From an uncultured Lachnospiraceae bacterium (lineage in GTDB: Bacteria > Bacillota > Clostridia > Lachnospirales > Lachnospiraceae): 64,000 bases of DNA. A program made the translations under genes and the position numbers. The DNA lies in NCBI GenBank assembly GCA_947178125.1, contig CAMWXB010000013.1, positions 1 to 64,000 of the forward strand, written 5' to 3'. Below are positions 27,601 through 36,307 of this stretch, piece by piece. Within the stretch, counting starts at the first letter, position 1. Every line of letters begins with the position of its first letter. The notes below the pieces were generated by a model. The model saw only the letters and a program-made list of their open reading frames with translations. It made no database searches and had not been told where the DNA came from.

Positions 27601-28856
27601 ATGACCTCATCGAGCGTATAACTCCTGAATGCCGCCATCGAAACAAGATGCTGCGCCAGCACGTCCAGACACCCCTCCGGCGGATTCACCTTCTCCACGC
27701 AGCCTTCCCGCGCAAGTTCGGAAGTCATGCCGCACAGAACGCTCTCCGCCGCCGTCCTCGGAAACAGGTACATAACGCTCGTGCGGAAGGGATTGTGTCC
27801 CGCACGTCCAAGTCTCTGCATCGTACCGGAAATCGTACGCGGACACCCTACCTGAAGCACCTGGTCGATCTCGCCCACATCGATACCAAGTTCCATCGAC
27901 GAAGTGGCACACAACAGCCGCAGCCTGCCTTCCCGCAAAAGCTGCTCCGTTTCCTGACGCTGCTCTTTGGAAAGACTGCCGTGATGAACACGGGCAAAAT
28001 CTTCTCCGCCCAACAAGTTAACATAATACGACAATTTTTCCGCATACCGCCTTCCCTCAACGAAGGCGATCACGCTCCTTTTTCCCTGACAATACCGGTA
28101 TACCAGCTCAGAAAGTTCCTGCCAGACAGGGTCCTTTCTTTTTTTGCTCAAATCCACATAGGAACCCAGTATCTGAAGTTCGACTTTTTTTTCCATGGAC
28201 GGCGCCACGATTTCTACCGGTTCCGGTGCCAGATAGGCCGCGGCGTCGGCAAGCGGGGATATGGTCGCGGACAGACCGATGCGCTGAAGCGGCTCCCCGC
28301 ATAAAGCATCCAGCCTCGCCAGCGACAGCATCAAATGCGCACCCCTTTTGGTATCGATCAGGGCATGGAGTTCGTCCAGAATGATCGCTTTTGCCGTACA
28401 GAGCATGTTCTGGCCGGTCTTACTGGTAAGCAGTAAATAAAGGGACTCCGGCGTCGTGATCAGAATGTGCGGCGGCTTTCTGAGCATCTGCTGCCGCTCC
28501 CCTGCCGTCGTATCTCCGGTGCGGATTGCCGTCGTTACCAGCCCTTCTCCGCCGATCCCGACAAGCGGTCTCTTCAGATTCTCCCGGATATCGGCCGCCA
28601 GCGATTTGAGCGGCGACACATAAATAAGCTGCAGTTCCTGCTTTAAACAGCCCGCTGCAGCTAGATTTTTCATCCTATTCAAAAATACAAGAAATGCGGA
28701 AAGCGTCTTTCCCGTTCCCGTAGGCGCGGAAACCAGTACATGCGAACCGGATGCGATGGCGGGCCATGCCGCCTCCTGCACTAAGGTCGGCCCGCCAAGC
28801 GTTTCCCGGAACCATTCGGCTGTCTCCGTGTCAAATAACCGTAAACAATCTTCCAT
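24666..28856 (-). CDS. lhr: Lhr-like large DEAD/DEAH helicase
   Basis: A 1396-residue superfamily 2 helicase of the Lhr (large helicase-related) group, thought to act in nucleic-acid repair and remodelling. Motif I is SAPTGTGKTLSAF (about 43-55), motif II DELH in IILDELHAL, motif III GLSATI, and motifs V and VI ELGIDVGEID and MQRLGRAGHNP. After the two RecA domains come about 900 residues of DEAD-associated and C-terminal Lhr regions, giving the typical giant size. The start at 28856 has AAGGA 7 nt upstream and lies 13 nt after the hybrid kinase stop, so the two are probably cotranscribed. A frame extends to 28910 but overlaps that kinase. Confidence 0.92.
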   Translation of the reverse strand: MEDCLRLFDTETAEWFRETLGGPTLVQEAAWPAIASGSHVLVSAPTGTGKTLSAFLVFLNRMKNLAAAGCLKQELQLIYVSPLKSLAADIRENLKRPLVGIGGEGLVTTAIRTGDTTAGERQQMLRKPPHILITTPESLYLLLTSKTGQNMLCTAKAIILDELHALIDTKRGAHLMLSLARLDALCGEPLQRIGLSATISPLADAAAYLAPEPVEIVAPSMEKKVELQILGSYVDLSKKRKDPVWQELSELVYRYCQGKRSVIAFVEGRRYAEKLSYYVNLLGGEDFARVHHGSLSKEQRQETEQLLREGRLRLLCATSSMELGIDVGEIDQVLQVGCPRTISGTMQRLGRAGHNPFRTSVMYLFPRTAAESVLCGMTSELAREGCVEKVNPPEGCLDVLAQHLVSMAAFRSYTLDEVMEILPRAWPFRQVTKEDVKSVLEMLAGDYEHKRDVPVRPRVLYDRLHEKVEGDGYSRMLAVSAGGTIPDKGLYTVRTEEGVKVGEADEEFVYETQKGDRFILGSFGWKVVHIGRDTVTVTQAPVEGARLPFWKGELKGRGKETGEAFGRILRSLQEAEESGRLEAALDRLGLDESASMLASGYLKRQMEVTGVLPDDKTIIAEHFKDQSGNSQLMFHSVFGRRINAPLSMLAAQLVRSEMGIEAGSVDEEDGFLLYSYGDKPLPERLLNRLQPELAEPVLAALLPETPLFNVAFRHNCGRALMMGIRKNGRQPLWMQRIRSAEMMEQVIGEKDHPLIRETRQECMRQLWDVEGVRELLCGIRSGLVTVREIYTDTPSPMSLPLQWAQEAAVMYDYAPTPRKIHAAVEEALQQEKELILPGEKELLRTQEREKLPEDERQLHSLLMTEGDLAAGELDIPVKNIPTGEHPAENILAEWLEKLAEEGRAVYLEQGLWIAAEQEAEYQAAFAEMESETNGRDAVLHIVRRMLRYRGGASAVQTAQRYGWREADVLAVLAELCERKEIVEQDGVYYHAALYKRARVRTLKNRREEITTCKAGAYAALLISRIRQTAPLEDGLRAALSALTGIALPAAALEDFLLPGRVKNYKEKLLDEILSTGEYFWYMEKGGRLRLESTERIDWNREPEIFSEGTKETPVEILTEKERRLVEILFRRGASFIQTLGGALDGEPPHEILFSLMEKGIVNADSFAPVRLLLNRKKLEKSAARQRVGARVKAFYTGRFDLVRPLRPLTVQEHMTACFDRYLILCRETAAAYGMSWQEALSLLRVQEYTGQVRRGYFVEGLSGAQFIRKEDFEAVTARLKNPGEELVWLNAADPMQPWGKLLPHEQGMAFTNVPGTAAAFRSGLPAALFERQGKALRVFDMECLKEAMCLFAEDFQKGRVYAGRKRIVVTDYPEDAVEALSVSGFKHEMQDYVLYR

Positions 28857-28869
28857 ACCGATGTCCTTC

Positions 28870-31632
28870 TCATCCCAAAATTTCGCGCAGGACGCCAAAG
28901 AGGACTTCAATATCGATCGGTTTCGCGATGTGTCCGTTCATACCGCTCTTTAACGCTTCCTGTTTATCCTCTTCAAAAGCATTGGCAGTCATCGCAACGA
29001 TCGGTATGGTCGCCAGTTCTTTATTTTCCAATACACGAATCGACTTCGTCGCCTCATAACCGTTCATCACCGGCATCTGAACATCCATCAGGATTACCTG
29101 ATAATAACCCGGCTCGGATTTTTGCAGCATATCCACGGCAATCTGACCATTTCCGGCAATTTCCACTTCAAATCCGGCATCGCCCAGAATCGTAGCCGCG
29201 ATCTCCTGATTCAGTTCCACATCCTCCGCCAGCAGAATACGGCCTGTATGGACTTCCGCAAGCTGTTCCTTCGAATCCTGGAGTTCTCCCCGCTCCGAAT
29301 ATATTCTGGCCCCGGTATTTATACGGAAGGTAAAGGAAACCGTAAATTCGGAACCGACACCCTTTTCACTTTTTACCGAAATGCTTCCTCCCATCATTTC
29401 GACAATATTCTTGGTAATCGCCATGCCAAGTCCGGTTCCCTGAATGCCGCTGATCGTACTGTTCTCCTCTCTTTTAAAAGGTTCAAAGATCTGTGCGACA
29501 AAACTTTCGCTCATGCCGAGCCCGGTATCTCTGATGATAAACTCATAATCCGCATAATCTTTCATCGTTCCAGGCGTCTCCGTAACCTTCACATAAATGC
29601 TGCCGCCGTTCTCCGTATACTTTACAGCATTGCTCAGCAGATTCAAAAGCACCTGGTCAAGACGCAGCTTATCGCAGTAAATTTCCTCATCTGTAACATT
29701 CACGGATTCCATCTGCAGGGAAAGCTGCTTCGCATCGGCATCTGCCTGGATGATATTCTGCAAGCCGCTCATAATTTCCGGAAGACTGCATACTTTCTCT
29801 TCGATGTGCATCTTACCGCTTTCGATATGGCTCATATCCAGCACATCATTGATCAGATTCAGCAAATGGTTTCCTGACGACTTGATTTTCTCAAGGTACT
29901 CCTCCACCTGTTCCTTTTTGTCAATATGCGTAATCGCCAGATTCGTAAAACCGACAATCGCGTTCATCGGCGTACGGATATCATGCGACATATTGGAAAG
30001 AAATACACTCTTTGCCTTGCTCGCTTTTTTCGCCTGAGAAAGCGCATCCTCAAGCTGTCCCATCCGCTGCATCTCAGTGCGTGTTTCCTCATCTATGTTG
30101 CGAACGCCAAGAACAATCCCCCGGCTCTCATTCCATGAGCCTGCGCGCACGGCTTTCATCTGAAAATACTTCGTCCCACCATGATGTCCGACACGATAGT
30201 TTATATAAAATGTTCTTTTTTCCAACAATTCCTCGAGCAGCATTTTCCGCGAAGAAACCTGCCGCACCATTTCTCTGTCTTCTTCAAATACATAATTCTG
30301 TATGTAAAGCTCCATGCTTTCTTCAATTGATATCTCTCTTCCAAGCAGAGGGTTCAGCAGACTTCCGTTTTCGATGTTGTTCCGAAGCAGCGTTCCCATG
30401 CCGGTATCGAGATTAAAAAAGCACACGAAATTATAGTCAATGCTCAATGCCTGAATCAGTTCTTTCTGATACCGCTCATTCTTCTTTTCCCGCATTTTCT
30501 GCTCGGTACTGTCCAATAAGAACCGCTGATAAAATAGTTCGCCATTTTCCCGTATCAGCTTGATATTGCCCATAATATGCAATATTTTCCCATCTTTATG
30601 CCGTACGCGGTACTCGGTGCTGACGCTGTCACCTTCGTCTTTGAGCTTATCGATTGCCTGCAGCAGCCCCTCTCTATCCTCATCCACTACGGATGCCGCG
30701 ACCATATCAAAGCCTATCTTCTCCAATTCGTCTTTGGACTCATAGCCCAGAATTTTAAGCGCCGCCCGATTGATGCTTAAAATACGCGAACCATCCAGAG
30801 AATGGCACAGAACGCCACAGTCAATCGCCGTAAAGATTGTCTCGAGAGTACGGTTCTTCTGTACGATTTCCTGTGCGTAAGCATGCTCTCTCGTCACATC
30901 GATTCCGACACCTACGGTTCCCATAACGCTTCCGTCCCAATCATATAGTGGGGATTTATAAGTCATAAGCGTTCTCTGACCGCCGCCTGTCTGAATGACT
31001 TCCTCAGCAATACCGGTCTTTTTCGTTTCCATGACCACGCGCTCGGATTCGATACAGGCCGGGTCATCCTGCTCAACATCCCATATGTACGCATGACGCT
31101 GCCCTTCTACCTGCTGCTTTGTCTTATTAACGGTCTCACAGAAGCTGTCATTGACCTTTTCGTGCACTCCGTCTTTGTCCTTATACCAGATCAGATTCGG
31201 AATATTATTGATCGTCGATTCCAAATACTGACTTTCCTGCCAGAAATCTACTCTTGTCTTACAGACTTGCTGCCACTTCAGAAAACGGAATCTGACTTCT
31301 GCATCCGACATGGGCAGCATCCAGATATCATCAATATCCGCCAGACAATCTCCCAGATTATTTTCCTCAAAAGAGAGCTGCTCTTTTTCCACAAGCAGAA
31401 CCAGATCAGATTTTTCCTTTTTGGCGGAAAGCAGTGTATCCAGCGCTTCTTTGACATTTATTCCCCGCAGATCGGCAAAAATAACATCGGCCTCTGCTGT
31501 CAGCGCGCTGTCAGGAACAGTACTTTCAGAAAATTCATGGGTAAAATGCTCCAGCGGAGCCATCTCCTTTATCGCCTCAAATATTTTATCCTGGCGTCCT
31601 GTCATATATATATGAAGATGACACTGATACAT
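28870..31632 (-). CDS. Multi-PAS hybrid histidine kinase
   Basis: A soluble 920-residue hybrid kinase. Residues 1-125 look like a degenerate receiver-type module (VIFADLRGINVKEALDTLL). Three PAS-like regions follow (about 135-250, 258-380 and 390-515), then a DHp domain with SNMSHDIRTPMNAIVG (His550). The ATPase has N box VLLNLLSNAVKY, G1 DTGLGM and G2 GTGLGMAI, and a C-terminal receiver has ILMDVQMPVMNG. No membrane helix is seen, so the signal is intracellular. It has a very good promoter and GGGGGAATAAGAC before the ATG. No separate regulator is adjacent. Confidence 0.92.
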   Translation of the reverse strand: MYQCHLHIYMTGRQDKIFEAIKEMAPLEHFTHEFSESTVPDSALTAEADVIFADLRGINVKEALDTLLSAKKEKSDLVLLVEKEQLSFEENNLGDCLADIDDIWMLPMSDAEVRFRFLKWQQVCKTRVDFWQESQYLESTINNIPNLIWYKDKDGVHEKVNDSFCETVNKTKQQVEGQRHAYIWDVEQDDPACIESERVVMETKKTGIAEEVIQTGGGQRTLMTYKSPLYDWDGSVMGTVGVGIDVTREHAYAQEIVQKNRTLETIFTAIDCGVLCHSLDGSRILSINRAALKILGYESKDELEKIGFDMVAASVVDEDREGLLQAIDKLKDEGDSVSTEYRVRHKDGKILHIMGNIKLIRENGELFYQRFLLDSTEQKMREKKNERYQKELIQALSIDYNFVCFFNLDTGMGTLLRNNIENGSLLNPLLGREISIEESMELYIQNYVFEEDREMVRQVSSRKMLLEELLEKRTFYINYRVGHHGGTKYFQMKAVRAGSWNESRGIVLGVRNIDEETRTEMQRMGQLEDALSQAKKASKAKSVFLSNMSHDIRTPMNAIVGFTNLAITHIDKKEQVEEYLEKIKSSGNHLLNLINDVLDMSHIESGKMHIEEKVCSLPEIMSGLQNIIQADADAKQLSLQMESVNVTDEEIYCDKLRLDQVLLNLLSNAVKYTENGGSIYVKVTETPGTMKDYADYEFIIRDTGLGMSESFVAQIFEPFKREENSTISGIQGTGLGMAITKNIVEMMGGSISVKSEKGVGSEFTVSFTFRINTGARIYSERGELQDSKEQLAEVHTGRILLAEDVELNQEIAATILGDAGFEVEIAGNGQIAVDMLQKSEPGYYQVILMDVQMPVMNGYEATKSIRVLENKELATIPIVAMTANAFEEDKQEALKSGMNGHIAKPIDIEVLFGVLREILG

Positions 31633-31680
31633 GTCTTATTCCCCCTGTGCTCTGCAAAAAATAATATAGCTATTGTATTT

Positions 31681-31709
31681 ATTTTAACAAGTGGTGAAAT
31701 CTATGTCAA
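31681..31709 (-). promoter_or_regulatory. Promoter of the multi-PAS kinase-lhr unit
   Basis: TTGACA (31704-31709) and TAAAAT (31681-31686) with a 17-nt spacer on the minus strand, about 50 nt upstream of the kinase start. Confidence 0.7.
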
Positions 31710-31823
31710 CATTCAGAAAGGAAATTCACGGTCAACAAATTTACGGTCAGCGCTGCCGTCATCTTCGTAAAAAAGGTGCATGGTCCTGCGGTCTGCGCTT
31801 TGCCATACACCTGTCACTGCTAT

Positions 31824-33785
31824 TCAATTATTGGAACCCGCATTTTCCTTTTCACCATCCACCCAGACGCCATAGTACTCCTTATTTCCTTCAGCATCAT
31901 ACTCCGTGCCGATTCCGTTTCGTTTACCATTCTCCCATTCCCCTTCATAACGGGAACCGTCTATATAATACATCACGCCAAAACCAGATGCTGCACCGTC
32001 TCTGTATTCGCCAAAATAGCAGCTTCCATCCGAGCCTCTGAAAACACCTGTTCCTGTCTGAACACCCGCCTGCCATTCTCCGTAATAAACGCCGTCTGAA
32101 TAATGCATGCTTCCCATTCCACTACGCTCGCCATTGAGACACTCACCTTCATAATAGACCAGGCTGTAAAAATACTCAATACCCACGCCGGTTCGCTTTC
32201 CATTTACCCATTCACCGCAATACCAGACTTTTGATTCTCCACCGTCACTATAATAGCAAACACCCGTTCCATTCCTCCATCCGTCTGCAAAATCACCAAC
32301 ATAATAATCTCCATCACTATAATATTCTGATCCATTTCCGTTTGGTATGCCGCCCACAAATTCTCCGATATAAATTTCTCCATTCTTATCAACGCGAATC
32401 CCCTGTCCTTCCAGTACACCGTTTTCCTGCCTGCCGGTGTACCGAATCCCATCGGAATCCGTCCATGTGGTCACATCGGACTGGTCCGAAATCCCGTTCA
32501 TTTCGCCAGTCGTCTCAACCAGTTCATCATCCTGAAAGATACCGGTCTCACACCTTCCGTCCTTATAATACATTGTTCCTTCCTTAAAAGAACTCCCTTC
32601 CCATTCTCCCTCAAAATACCACCGTCCGCGTTCGTCCTCCGCAGAATACCAGGCGGTCACTTTTCCAGAACGCTCATCCTCTCTCCACTCACCCTCATAA
32701 CGGATGCCGGATGAATTATAATAGGTTCCGGTTCCATGCCGATTCCCGTTTTCCCATTCACCATAGTGGAAGCTTCCACTGCTTTTAAAACAATAAGTTC
32801 CCAATCCATCCTTCATTCCGTTCTTCCATTCACCTTCATAGCGGTCCCCGTTTTTATAATACATGATTCCCTGACCGTCGGGCTGCCCGTCTTTCAATTC
32901 TCCCAGATAAAACGTTCCATCCTTGTAATTGACGCGCCCATATCCTTCCAACACACCGTTTTCCTTTTTCCCCGTATAGACCGTGCCGTCCGCACCGAGC
33001 CAGGTTTCCGCATCCAGGAGCAGATTCCCGACAAACTCATCCTTCAGCCAGATCTCAGGGCTGGCCGTTCCATCCGCACCGAAAAAAAAGCCAATTCCGT
33101 TTCTGACATCGTTCTCCCATTTTCCCTCATACCTGTCGCCGCTTTCCCAATAATAAACGCCGTCGCCCTCGCACTTTCCGGCTTTGAACTCTCCTTCGTA
33201 TCTACCGTTGACCTCAGGGAAATATTCGACTCCATATCCTTCTTTCACATTGTCTTTCCACGCTCCATCATAGACAATCTCCCCGGAAGCAGAATACAGC
33301 GTTCCTTCCCCATCGCGTAATCCGGCTTTAAATTCTCCTGTGTATTTCTCTCCGTTCGTATAAACGGCCGTTCCTTCTCCTTCTATCTTGCCATTCTTCT
33401 GATTTCCGGTATATTGGGTTCCGTCGTCGTCCGTCCACTGCGGTAACATATCTTCTTCCGGCACCGGTTCTTCCTCCATGCCAGTTTCCTGTGAATCCGT
33501 TTCCACGCTGTTCATCGCTGCATCAGATTCTTCCGACCGCACACGGCCGCCGACAAAACGTAATACCATACATACGACCAGAAACACCAGGAATCCTACG
33601 ACTAACATACGGACCGTCGTATTTTTAATTTTATTGCGGATCCATGTTCCAAATCCCTTGCCGTCTTTCCCTCTGCGTTCAGTGATCACGGAAACCGCAA
33701 TACCACAAAAAATGGGCGCAACTATATGGACCACTATTTTATTCTCCAAAAACAAATCAATAAAACTCATATCAATAAAACTCAT
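31824..33785 (-). CDS. Membrane-anchored MORN-repeat protein
   Basis: A 653-residue protein with two N-terminal hydrophobic helices (about 16-36 and 59-78), an acidic linker, and roughly 20 MORN repeats such as DRYEGEWKNGMKDGLGTYCF. MORN repeats form elongated beta surfaces that bind lipids or proteins. The array falls into three blocks, each opening with a W-x3-DG-x-x-YTG-x-x-x-NG-x-x-EG-x-G unit (WTDDDGTQYTG, WLGADGTVYTG, WTDSDGIRYTG), which suggests block duplication. The first codons are a tandem duplication, MSFIDMSFID. The ATG at 33785 follows GGGGGAACGG. It stands alone with about 190 nt downstream and a 300-nt divergent region upstream. Its role is unknown. Confidence 0.85.
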   Translation of the reverse strand: MSFIDMSFIDLFLENKIVVHIVAPIFCGIAVSVITERRGKDGKGFGTWIRNKIKNTTVRMLVVGFLVFLVVCMVLRFVGGRVRSEESDAAMNSVETDSQETGMEEEPVPEEDMLPQWTDDDGTQYTGNQKNGKIEGEGTAVYTNGEKYTGEFKAGLRDGEGTLYSASGEIVYDGAWKDNVKEGYGVEYFPEVNGRYEGEFKAGKCEGDGVYYWESGDRYEGKWENDVRNGIGFFFGADGTASPEIWLKDEFVGNLLLDAETWLGADGTVYTGKKENGVLEGYGRVNYKDGTFYLGELKDGQPDGQGIMYYKNGDRYEGEWKNGMKDGLGTYCFKSSGSFHYGEWENGNRHGTGTYYNSSGIRYEGEWREDERSGKVTAWYSAEDERGRWYFEGEWEGSSFKEGTMYYKDGRCETGIFQDDELVETTGEMNGISDQSDVTTWTDSDGIRYTGRQENGVLEGQGIRVDKNGEIYIGEFVGGIPNGNGSEYYSDGDYYVGDFADGWRNGTGVCYYSDGGESKVWYCGEWVNGKRTGVGIEYFYSLVYYEGECLNGERSGMGSMHYSDGVYYGEWQAGVQTGTGVFRGSDGSCYFGEYRDGAASGFGVMYYIDGSRYEGEWENGKRNGIGTEYDAEGNKEYYGVWVDGEKENAGSNN

Positions 33786-34088
33786 ATATCCGTTCCCCCG
33801 CCATCGATATCCATATACACAACTATCCCGGACTGTTATTGCAAATAACAAGACTACACGACAGCATACTATACAGATTCATTATAACACTTGCGAGAAC
33901 GCACAATTTGTCTATTTTTACCGATTTCTATGCTATTTTTGCAATTTTTTGTAAAATCCGGTCATTTCTGCCTTTCTACAATTCTTTCTACTATTCTGTA
34001 AAAGAGCACATTGCAATCATGACGCATATTCTATATACTATTTGTATCATTTGGAAAATGCGAAGCCAAGAACACGGAGAATACTTTT
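33786..34088. promoter_or_regulatory. Divergent intergenic region
   Basis: A 303-bp AT-rich gap between the MORN gene and the amidohydrolase gene. It holds a clear plus-strand promoter (34011-34039) and, on the minus strand, a TATAAT at 33881-33886 without a convincing -35. No RNA gene or ORF is supported. Confidence 0.5.
34011..34039 (+). promoter_or_regulatory. Promoter of the amidohydrolase gene
   Basis: TTGCAA (34011-34016) and TATACT (34034-34039) with a 17-nt spacer, about 50 nt before the start codon. Confidence 0.6.
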
Positions 34089-35432
34089 ATGAAAAATATT
34101 TCTGCCAGAAAATACGCCTATATGAACGCAAACCTTCTCGACGGAAAACTCGATAAGAACGGCAATATGCCCGTCCTGAAAAATGCCGCCGTCTTCGTTG
34201 ACGGTGAAACGATAACCGACATCTGCACGGACGGCACGCCCGATACAGCAGGCCGTGAAATCATCGACTTACAGGGCGCTTATCTGCTGCCGGGCCTCAT
34301 TAACCTGCACGTCCATTTCGTGCCCGCTATGCCCGTCAAGAAACCGAAACCGGGAAAAGAACAGAAAAAAACGGATTTAAAAGCGCTGAAAGAAAAACTT
34401 TCCGGATTTAAACTCACCGAAAAAATCATTCTCGCCATTCAGAAAGGCGTTGCCAGAGATACGCTGCATTCCGGCGTAACGACCGTTCGGACCGTCGGCG
34501 GCCTCATGGATACGGATGCAAAGATGCGCGACCGGATAAATGCCGGTAAGATCGCCGGCCCCCGTATGTTCGTCGCAAACACCGCAGTCTCCGTTCCGGG
34601 CGGCCATATGGCCGGCTCCCTCGCCACGGAAGCCACATGTCCGGAAGATGCAATAAGGGACGTCAAAAAAATCGCAAAGACAAGACCTGACCTCATCAAA
34701 TTGATGATAACGGGTGGTGTGTTAGACGCTTCCGAAAGCGGCGAACCCGGCGTTCTGAAAATGCCGCCGGAAATCATAAAAGCGGCCTGCGATGCCGCAC
34801 ACGAACTGGGATATCAGGTTGCCGCCCACACGGAAAGCCCGGAGGGTGTCCGTGCCGCACTCCGAAACGGCGTCGATACCATCGAACACGGCGCCATGCC
34901 GGACGATGAGATCATCCGCCTGTTCCGTGAAAGAAAGGCTGCTGATATCTGCACCCTGTCTCCGGCGCTGCCGTATACCCTGATGGAACCGGCCGATACC
35001 GGTCTCGGAGAACTCGGAAAGCACAACGGCACAATCGTCTTTAACGGCATCGTGGAATGCGCCAAGGCATGTATTGCAAACGACATCCCCGTCGGCCTCG
35101 GCACGGATACGGGCTGTCCTTTCGTTACGCCCTACGATATGTGGCGCGAACTCTACTATTTTACCAGATACTGCGGCGTTTCCAACGCTTTTGCCCTGCA
35201 TACGGCAACACAGGTCAATGCAGAGATTCTCGGCATATCGGATAAAACGGGAACCATCGAAACCGGCAAGAGCGCCGACTTTATTGTCGCCAGGCGCAAT
35301 CCTCTTGAGGACATTTCCGCCCTGCGCACGCTTTCCATGGTCTGTGTACGGGGTAATCTGGTCCGGAACCCAAAGGTCAAGAGGGTCAAAAGCATTGATG
35401 AGGCGCTGGATAAGGTATGGGGCGCTATTTGA
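34089..35432 (+). CDS. Metal-dependent amidohydrolase (prolidase-like)
   Basis: A 447-residue TIM-barrel amidohydrolase. The metal ligands are all visible: HVH (His74, His76), the bridging Lys204 in LIKLMITGG, His247 in VAAHTES, His267 in IEHGAM, and Asp340 in GLGTDTG. This pattern matches the cluster of imidazolonepropionase and Xaa-Pro dipeptidase-type enzymes; substrate specificity cannot be read from sequence alone. It is preceded by CGGAG 9-10 nt before the ATG and a good promoter. It stands alone, ending convergently with the racemase-family gene. Codon usage is more GC-rich than in the intergenic flank. Confidence 0.88.
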   Translation: MKNISARKYAYMNANLLDGKLDKNGNMPVLKNAAVFVDGETITDICTDGTPDTAGREIIDLQGAYLLPGLINLHVHFVPAMPVKKPKPGKEQKKTDLKALKEKLSGFKLTEKIILAIQKGVARDTLHSGVTTVRTVGGLMDTDAKMRDRINAGKIAGPRMFVANTAVSVPGGHMAGSLATEATCPEDAIRDVKKIAKTRPDLIKLMITGGVLDASESGEPGVLKMPPEIIKAACDAAHELGYQVAAHTESPEGVRAALRNGVDTIEHGAMPDDEIIRLFRERKAADICTLSPALPYTLMEPADTGLGELGKHNGTIVFNGIVECAKACIANDIPVGLGTDTGCPFVTPYDMWRELYYFTRYCGVSNAFALHTATQVNAEILGISDKTGTIETGKSADFIVARRNPLEDISALRTLSMVCVRGNLVRNPKVKRVKSIDEALDKVWGAI

Positions 35433-35458
35433 TACTGACTTTCATTTTGTAACCTATA

Positions 35459-36151
35459 TCACGCAACGATCATATCGACCAGCGCCTTAACATGAATTTT
35501 CATCGTATCCAGGCAAGGTACAGAGCTCACTTTGTCATTCAACAGCAATGGCAATTCCGTGCAGCCCAATATGACCGCTTCAATGCCATCGTCTTCTTTC
35601 ATGCGTGCTATGATTTTTTGAAAACCTTCCAGTGTTTCCGGTTTTATCACACCCAGTTCTAATTCGGACGATATTTTCCGGTTTATATACTCCATTTCTT
35701 CCGCGGACGGTGTCTCGATTTCAATATCATGACAACAAAAGGGCGTTTTGAAAAAGTCTCCTGTCATCGTAAAAACAGTTCCCAATAGCCCTAATTTACG
35801 CATGTTCAGCCGAACGGCCTCATCCTTTGCCGTTTCGACGATGCTTACTAACGGAATATTTGACCTTTCCTGTAATTTATCGAAGACGATATGTGGTGTA
35901 TTTGCACTCAATGCGGCGAAATCACACCCGCTATTGACAAGATTATTGACCGCGTTCATAAGATAATCTGTTAATTCGTCATACTGTTGTTCACCGCAGA
36001 GCCGCAAAACATCAAATACATTCACACTTTCAATCGTCAAGTTCGGGAAAAAATCCTTTCCAACCTTATCCTGTACGCCGTAAACAATGTCGTGATAATA
36101 GGGAATCGTCGATTCAGGTCCCATTCCGCCTACTAATCCTAATTTTTTCAT
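35459..36151 (-). CDS. Aspartate/glutamate racemase-family protein
   Basis: A 230-residue member of the Asp/Glu racemase superfamily, which uses two opposing residues to abstract and return the alpha proton. The N-terminus MKKLGLVGGMGPESTIPYY and the second catalytic Cys197 in ILGCTELPLLL are clear. The first catalytic position is Ala83 (LSANTPH) rather than Cys or Thr. True two-base racemisation is thus uncertain, and a one-cysteine lyase or isomerase is possible. The ATG at 36151 follows GAGGGTG; the longer frame starts with a TTG before that site. It is a single gene between two unrelated units. Confidence 0.82.
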   Translation of the reverse strand: MKKLGLVGGMGPESTIPYYHDIVYGVQDKVGKDFFPNLTIESVNVFDVLRLCGEQQYDELTDYLMNAVNNLVNSGCDFAALSANTPHIVFDKLQERSNIPLVSIVETAKDEAVRLNMRKLGLLGTVFTMTGDFFKTPFCCHDIEIETPSAEEMEYINRKISSELELGVIKPETLEGFQKIIARMKEDDGIEAVILGCTELPLLLNDKVSSVPCLDTMKIHVKALVDMIVA

Positions 36152-36253
36152 AACAAACACCCTCAAGTTAAATTTGTCAAATATGCAGTACTATTATCTT
36201 ACCACAGGCGCACGCGCAATTCCATGATAAATGCTTTTTGTTTGGCTTTTCAC

Positions 36254-36307
36254 GCATTCTCCAGCGTGAGAAAGACTTGCTCCGCAAGTCAGAACTTCTC
36301 TTCACAC
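36254..36307 (-). repeat. Nested-hairpin element, truncated copy B
   Basis: Directly after the stop of the ABC gene, on the minus strand, come TGTGAAGAGAAGTTCT, then GACTTGC-GGA-GCAAGTC (a 7-bp stem, 36274-36290), then TTTCTCACGC and half of the trailing hairpin (GGAGAATGC, 36254-36262). The central apical hairpin and the second inner arm found in copies A and D are missing. The two outer arms no longer match perfectly, so this is a deleted or recombined copy. Confidence 0.7.

Noticed and set aside
26601-28304. A 567-codon plus-strand frame
   Set aside because: Opposite strand of the Lhr helicase motifs; a long open antisense frame is expected from codon bias.
36176-36181. TTGACA close to the racemase-family gene as a -35
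   Set aside because: It is too close to the ribosome site to have a -10 before the start codon.
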